In this document: in pieces, positions 58,097-60,441 of the stretch
How positions within the stretch are numbered: the first letter of the stretch is position 1
Layout of the letters: each line of letters starts with the position of its first letter
Source: Bacteroidetes bacterium ADurb.Bin013
Lineage (GTDB): Bacteria; Bacteroidota; Bacteroidia; Bacteroidales; UBA932
DNA: 60,441 nt
Direction of reading: 5' to 3'
Assembly (NCBI GenBank): GCA_002071385.1
Contig: MWFB01000014.1
Location: 1-60,441 of the forward strand
Notes under the pieces: model-generated
The model's database searches: none
Told to the model about the DNA's origin: nothing
What the model saw: the letters and a program-made list of their open reading frames with translations, nothing else
Translations under genes and position numbers: made by a program

Positions 58097-59389
58097 ATGA
58101 TGAAACGCTTACTGATGATCGTAATGATCCTGGCCCTGGCACCTGCAACAAGCCAGGCGCAATCCATCCTCCGCAGGCTTGAAAGAACAGCCCGCAGTGC
58201 TGCTGAACGGACCGTGGAGCGCAAAGTGGAAGAAAAAGTGGAAGAAGGTGTTAACAAAGCCATTGACAAGGCTTTTGAAGAGAAAGAGACTGAAGAGTCT
58301 GCTTCCAGTCAGGCCTCCGGGGCAACATCCCGGCAAGCCTCCGACACAGCCTCCCCCCAGGACCCGGCCCCGGCAAGTCCCCAAAACAAGCGGGCCGAGA
58401 TTGCATGGTCCAAATCTGACTTTGTGCCGGGTGACGAAATCTTTTTTGAAGACAACCTGACAGGCGAAAAAATGGGAGAGTTTCCTTCCCAGTGGGATAT
58501 TCTGCAGGGCAATGCAGAAGTGGCTCAAATTGACGGGGCCAACGCCATTCTGCTATCTGACGATGCCAATCTGGCACCTTTGATGGAAAATCCGAAGGCT
58601 TTTCTGCCGGAAATTTTTACTTTGGAATTTGATTTCTTCCTGAATGAGATGACAGAAGAAAATTCTGATTCAGGATTCAGCAGATACCATGTGTTGTTTT
58701 ATGACAACAAGTCCGGTGAATATGAAGACACGGATAACAACACAATGGAACTGGACTGGTATCCTCCTTATGGAGAAATTGAATGCCATTACAGTACTGC
58801 CTCGTATGAAGACAGGAGTGCTTCGGCCCAACTTGAATTAAATTTCGGGGAATGGAACCATCTTGCCATTTCATTCAATAAAAGAGCGCTCAAGATCTAC
58901 ATCAACGGAATCCGCATAATAAATCTCCCCAATGTCGCCGCTCCAATGCGCTTTTCCATAGGACAGGGCTGGTCGCAGCCTAATACCGCGTTCATCCGCA
59001 ATGTACGTCTGGCCAAAGGAGCCGTTCCCCTGTACGACCGCATGATGCAGGACGAAAAATTCATCAGTTACGGGATCACCTTTGATGTGTCCAAAAGCGT
59101 CATCAAGCCCGAATCGGCCGGAGAACTGACTCGCATTGTACAACTGTTGAAGGAAAACCCGTCCCTTCGCTTCAGCGTGAAAGGCCACACCGACGCCACC
59201 GGATCGGCTTCTGCTAATCAGACACTTTCCGAGGCCCGGGCCGAGGCCGTTGTTGCCCGCCTGGTGGAAATGGGCATTGACCGTAGTCGCCTTTCGGCCA
59301 AAGGCCTCGGCCAAAACAGCCCCATTGCCGATAATTCCACGGATGAAGGCCGTGCCAAAAAACGCCGGGTGGAATTTGTGAAACTGTAA
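58097..59389 (+). CDS. OmpA-domain protein with LamG-like middle domain
   Basis: The 430-residue protein has a signal peptide (ending PATSQAQ) and then a heptad-like charged helix at about 25-65 (RTVERKVEEKVEEGVNKAID). A Ser/Ala/Pro-rich linker follows to about 100, then a beta-sandwich region at about 115-310 resembling LamG/concanavalin domains (LEFDFFLNEM, WNHLAISFNKRALKIYING). The C-terminal OmpA-like domain at about 325-430 contains VKGHTDATGSASANQTLSEA and SAKGLGQNSP, which bind peptidoglycan. It probably links a surface or periplasmic ligand to the cell wall. Two adjacent ATG codons are possible starts. Confidence 0.85.
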   Translation: MMKRLLMIVMILALAPATSQAQSILRRLERTARSAAERTVERKVEEKVEEGVNKAIDKAFEEKETEESASSQASGATSRQASDTASPQDPAPASPQNKRAEIAWSKSDFVPGDEIFFEDNLTGEKMGEFPSQWDILQGNAEVAQIDGANAILLSDDANLAPLMENPKAFLPEIFTLEFDFFLNEMTEENSDSGFSRYHVLFYDNKSGEYEDTDNNTMELDWYPPYGEIECHYSTASYEDRSASAQLELNFGEWNHLAISFNKRALKIYINGIRIINLPNVAAPMRFSIGQGWSQPNTAFIRNVRLAKGAVPLYDRMMQDEKFISYGITFDVSKSVIKPESAGELTRIVQLLKENPSLRFSVKGHTDATGSASANQTLSEARAEAVVARLVEMGIDRSRLSAKGLGQNSPIADNSTDEGRAKKRRVEFVKL

Positions 59390-59431
59390 GTACTACAATC
59401 GATACCAACTCGTGCATACCACCTTCCACGT

Positions 59432-59470
59432 AAAACCGGGTTCCTTTCAACAGGACCCGGTTTTCCTTTT
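59432..59470 (+). terminator. Intrinsic terminator after the OmpA-like gene
   Basis: ACCGGGTTCC (59435-59444) pairs with GGACCCGGT (59453-59461) with one bulge, followed by a T-rich stretch. Confidence 0.85.
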
Positions 59471-59495
59471 CTCCGGATGCGACCGGGTAAATAGT

Positions 59496-59568
59496 GGTCG
59501 CTGTAATATAAAGAACGGAGAGCTTTTTCTTCTTGCCGAGGCTCTCCGTTCTTTATGGTGCAGCGACC
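59496..59568 (+). repeat. GCCGAG-loop hairpin, orientation A
   Basis: Arms 59496-59523 and 59541-59568 pair in two blocks: GGTCGCTG outer, and ATAAAGAACGGAGAGC inner, separated by a four-base internal loop. The 17-base loop begins with five T and ends GCCGAG. The inner arm is almost identical to that at 16486-16506. Confidence 0.88.
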
Positions 59569-59581
59569 TTGACTCTTGTGT

Positions 59582-59690
59582 AGCATTGCTCATCAAATGA
59601 CCGCCCGGTGCTTTGTGATGCAGTAATCCTGCAATTTATCAGCACTGCTGTTCATAGGACCGCCTGGTGATTTTCGATTGTCAGTGGTTT
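59582..59690 (+). repeat. Two tandem CCGCCTGGTG repeat modules
   Basis: The first unit (59582-59636) has AGCATTGCTCATCAAA, CCGCCCGGTG and TCCTGCAATT. The second (59641-59690) has AGCACTGCTGTTCATA, CCGCCTGGTGATTTT and ends at a GTCAGTGG stretch. They resemble the module at 16563-16628 and again lie directly after an orientation-A hairpin. Confidence 0.6.
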
Positions 59691-59700
59691 TTAATGCGGG

Positions 59701-59742
59701 GCGCCAAAGTTTTGGCGCTTATAAAAGGCGCTGCTTCGCAGC
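59701..59742. repeat. Two small perfect hairpins
   Basis: GCGCCAAA and TTTGGCGC (59701-59718) pair perfectly across two bases. GCTGC and GCAGC (59730-59742) pair across TTC. They lie between the repeat modules and the 91-base array. No T-run follows either one. Confidence 0.6.
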
Positions 59743-59773
59743 ACCAATCATTTTATTTGGTGGGTTTGCGGGA

Positions 59774-60243
59774 GGTGGTAAGTAACAAGCATGTTACATA
59801 AACGCACAATTCGCTGTTTATCTGCACTTTAGAGGTCTTGAACGGTTTTTAGTTAATTACCACCTTCCCCCGTTTTTGCAGTTTTTCAGCAATTTGAGGG
59901 GAAGGTGGTAAGCAGTGGCTTTGACGAAAATTAAAGTATCTGCCTGTTATCGTGCGCGTTACGGGCGTATGCGTTGTTTTGGCTACTTACCACCCTCCTT
60001 GGATTTTGCGGTTTTGGCGGGGGGTGGTAAGTAACAACCGTGTTACAAAAACGCGCAATGCGCTGTTTCCCTGCGCTTTATAGGTGCTGAGCGGTTTTTA
60101 GTTACTTACCACCCTCCCTTGTTTTTGCGGTATTTCGGCAATTTGAGGGGGAGGTGGTAAGTAGTGGCTTTTTCTAAAATTGACGTATCTACCTATTATC
60201 ATGTGCGTTACGGGTGTAATCGTTGTTTTGCCTACTTACCACC
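59774..60243. repeat. Array of four 91-base units with inverted ends
   Basis: Units at 59774-59864, 59904-59994, 60023-60113 and 60153-60243 each start GGTGGTAAG and end TTACCACC. Units 1 and 3 are homologous, as are 2 and 4, giving a higher-order tandem repeat of period 249. The spacers are 39, 28 and 39 bases. The right end of one unit and the left end of the next also pair, giving hairpins such as TTACCACCTTCCCC with GGGGAAGGTGGTAA. No coding frame was seen. The array ends about 100 bases before the IS110-family start codon. Confidence 0.85.
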
Positions 60244-60311
60244 CTACCATTTTAAGACCATGAAACAACCATGACGTAAAAGACGTCCGAGCGAATGAAA
60301 AAAGGTAATCG

Positions 60312-60319
60312 TATCTTTG
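60312..60319 (+). promoter_or_regulatory. -7 box upstream of the IS110-family gene
   Basis: TATCTTTG fits the consensus and lies 22 bases before the ATG. No clear -33 box is visible. Confidence 0.5.
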
Positions 60320-60341
60320 TTAGGAATAAAACAAAAGAACG

Positions 60342-60441
60342 ATGGAACCTCAAATAAGTTTCAATCAAGTCGTATCCAGGGGATGCGGCATTGATGTTCA
60401 CCAGAAAGTGGTGGTGGCCACCATAGGTGGCGAAGGCCTAA
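60342..60441 (+). mobile_element. IS110-family transposase, 5' end only
   Basis: Only the first 33 codons lie inside the window. They read MEPQISFNQVVSRGCGIDVH and continue with QKVVVATIGG. The GIDVHQK segment holds the first catalytic Asp of the RuvC-like DEDD domain of IS110-family recombinases. These enzymes are guided by a structured RNA from the element's non-coding end, upstream of the gene in the IS110 group and downstream in the IS1111 group. The left end of the element could not be placed. Confidence 0.85.

Noticed and set aside
59774-60243. Possible CRISPR array
   Set aside because: The repeated parts are short inverted ends around homologous interiors; there is no constant direct repeat with unique spacers, and no cas gene is nearby.
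60244-60341. Guide RNA of the IS110-family element
   Set aside because: The stretch is short and shows no convincing stem-loop set, and the element's ends are not visible, so no call was made.

Overview
The window reads as a chromosomal segment of a Bacteroidota bacterium, most likely order Bacteroidales. The support is two SusC/SusD pairs, many lipoprotein-type glycoside hydrolases, Bacteroidota-type ribosomal proteins, and repeated matches to the TAnnTTTG (-7) promoter box, several with a TTTG (-33) box 18-19 bases upstream. The genus cannot be told from the sequence alone. No rRNA or tRNA gene was recognised.

Layout. (1) 1-448 is a block of palindromic repeats. (2) 469-2042 is a small minus-strand operon: SPFH protein, a 52-residue Arc-like ribbon-helix-helix protein and a DedA/YqaA-like membrane protein. 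Its promoter carries three GATATC-type sites at 11-base intervals. (3) 2157-13578 holds a GH5 lipoprotein, then a plus-strand run of CotH-type lipoprotein, zinc metalloprotease, HAD phosphatase and a thioester-less alpha-2-macroglobulin. (4) 13606-16451 is rpsO and pnp. (5) 16667-24816 is a glycan-degradation group: GH92, then divergent GH2 and GH95. (6) 24740-30558 is housekeeping: lpxK, dus, pfkA, rplM-rpsI, rpsB-tsf. (7) 30578-30962 holds repeats and terminators. (8) 30987-41808 is two divergent SusC/SusD pairs sharing one intergenic region. (9) 42003-47260 holds another repeat hairpin, then a minus-strand run of glycosyltransferase, M3 peptidase, serine hydrolase and an unknown secreted protein. 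(10) 47283-57890 is a minus-strand run of a GH3 beta-glucosidase, carA, carB and a detached S10-operon block, rplC-rplD-rplW-rplB-rpsS-rplV-rpsC. (11) 58097-59389 is an OmpA-domain protein. (12) 59496-60441 holds a repeat hairpin, a four-unit inverted-repeat array and the start of an IS110-family transposase cut by the window edge.

How the genes work together. The secreted GH5, GH92, GH2, GH95 and GH3 enzymes suggest a life on complex glycans containing mannose and fucose, with the SusC/SusD pairs importing oligomers. This is inference from family membership; none of these genes sits in a classical polysaccharide utilisation locus with a regulator. The housekeeping genes are ordinary in sequence, but the S10 operon is broken at both ends.

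The most unusual signal is non-coding. A family of long hairpins with variable but self-complementary arms and a conserved 17-18 base loop (T-run at one end, GCCGAG at the other) occurs at least eight times, always at gene 3' ends. Two of the sites also share a homologous core of about 110 bases. A separate array of four 91-base units with inverted ends lies just upstream of the IS110-family gene.
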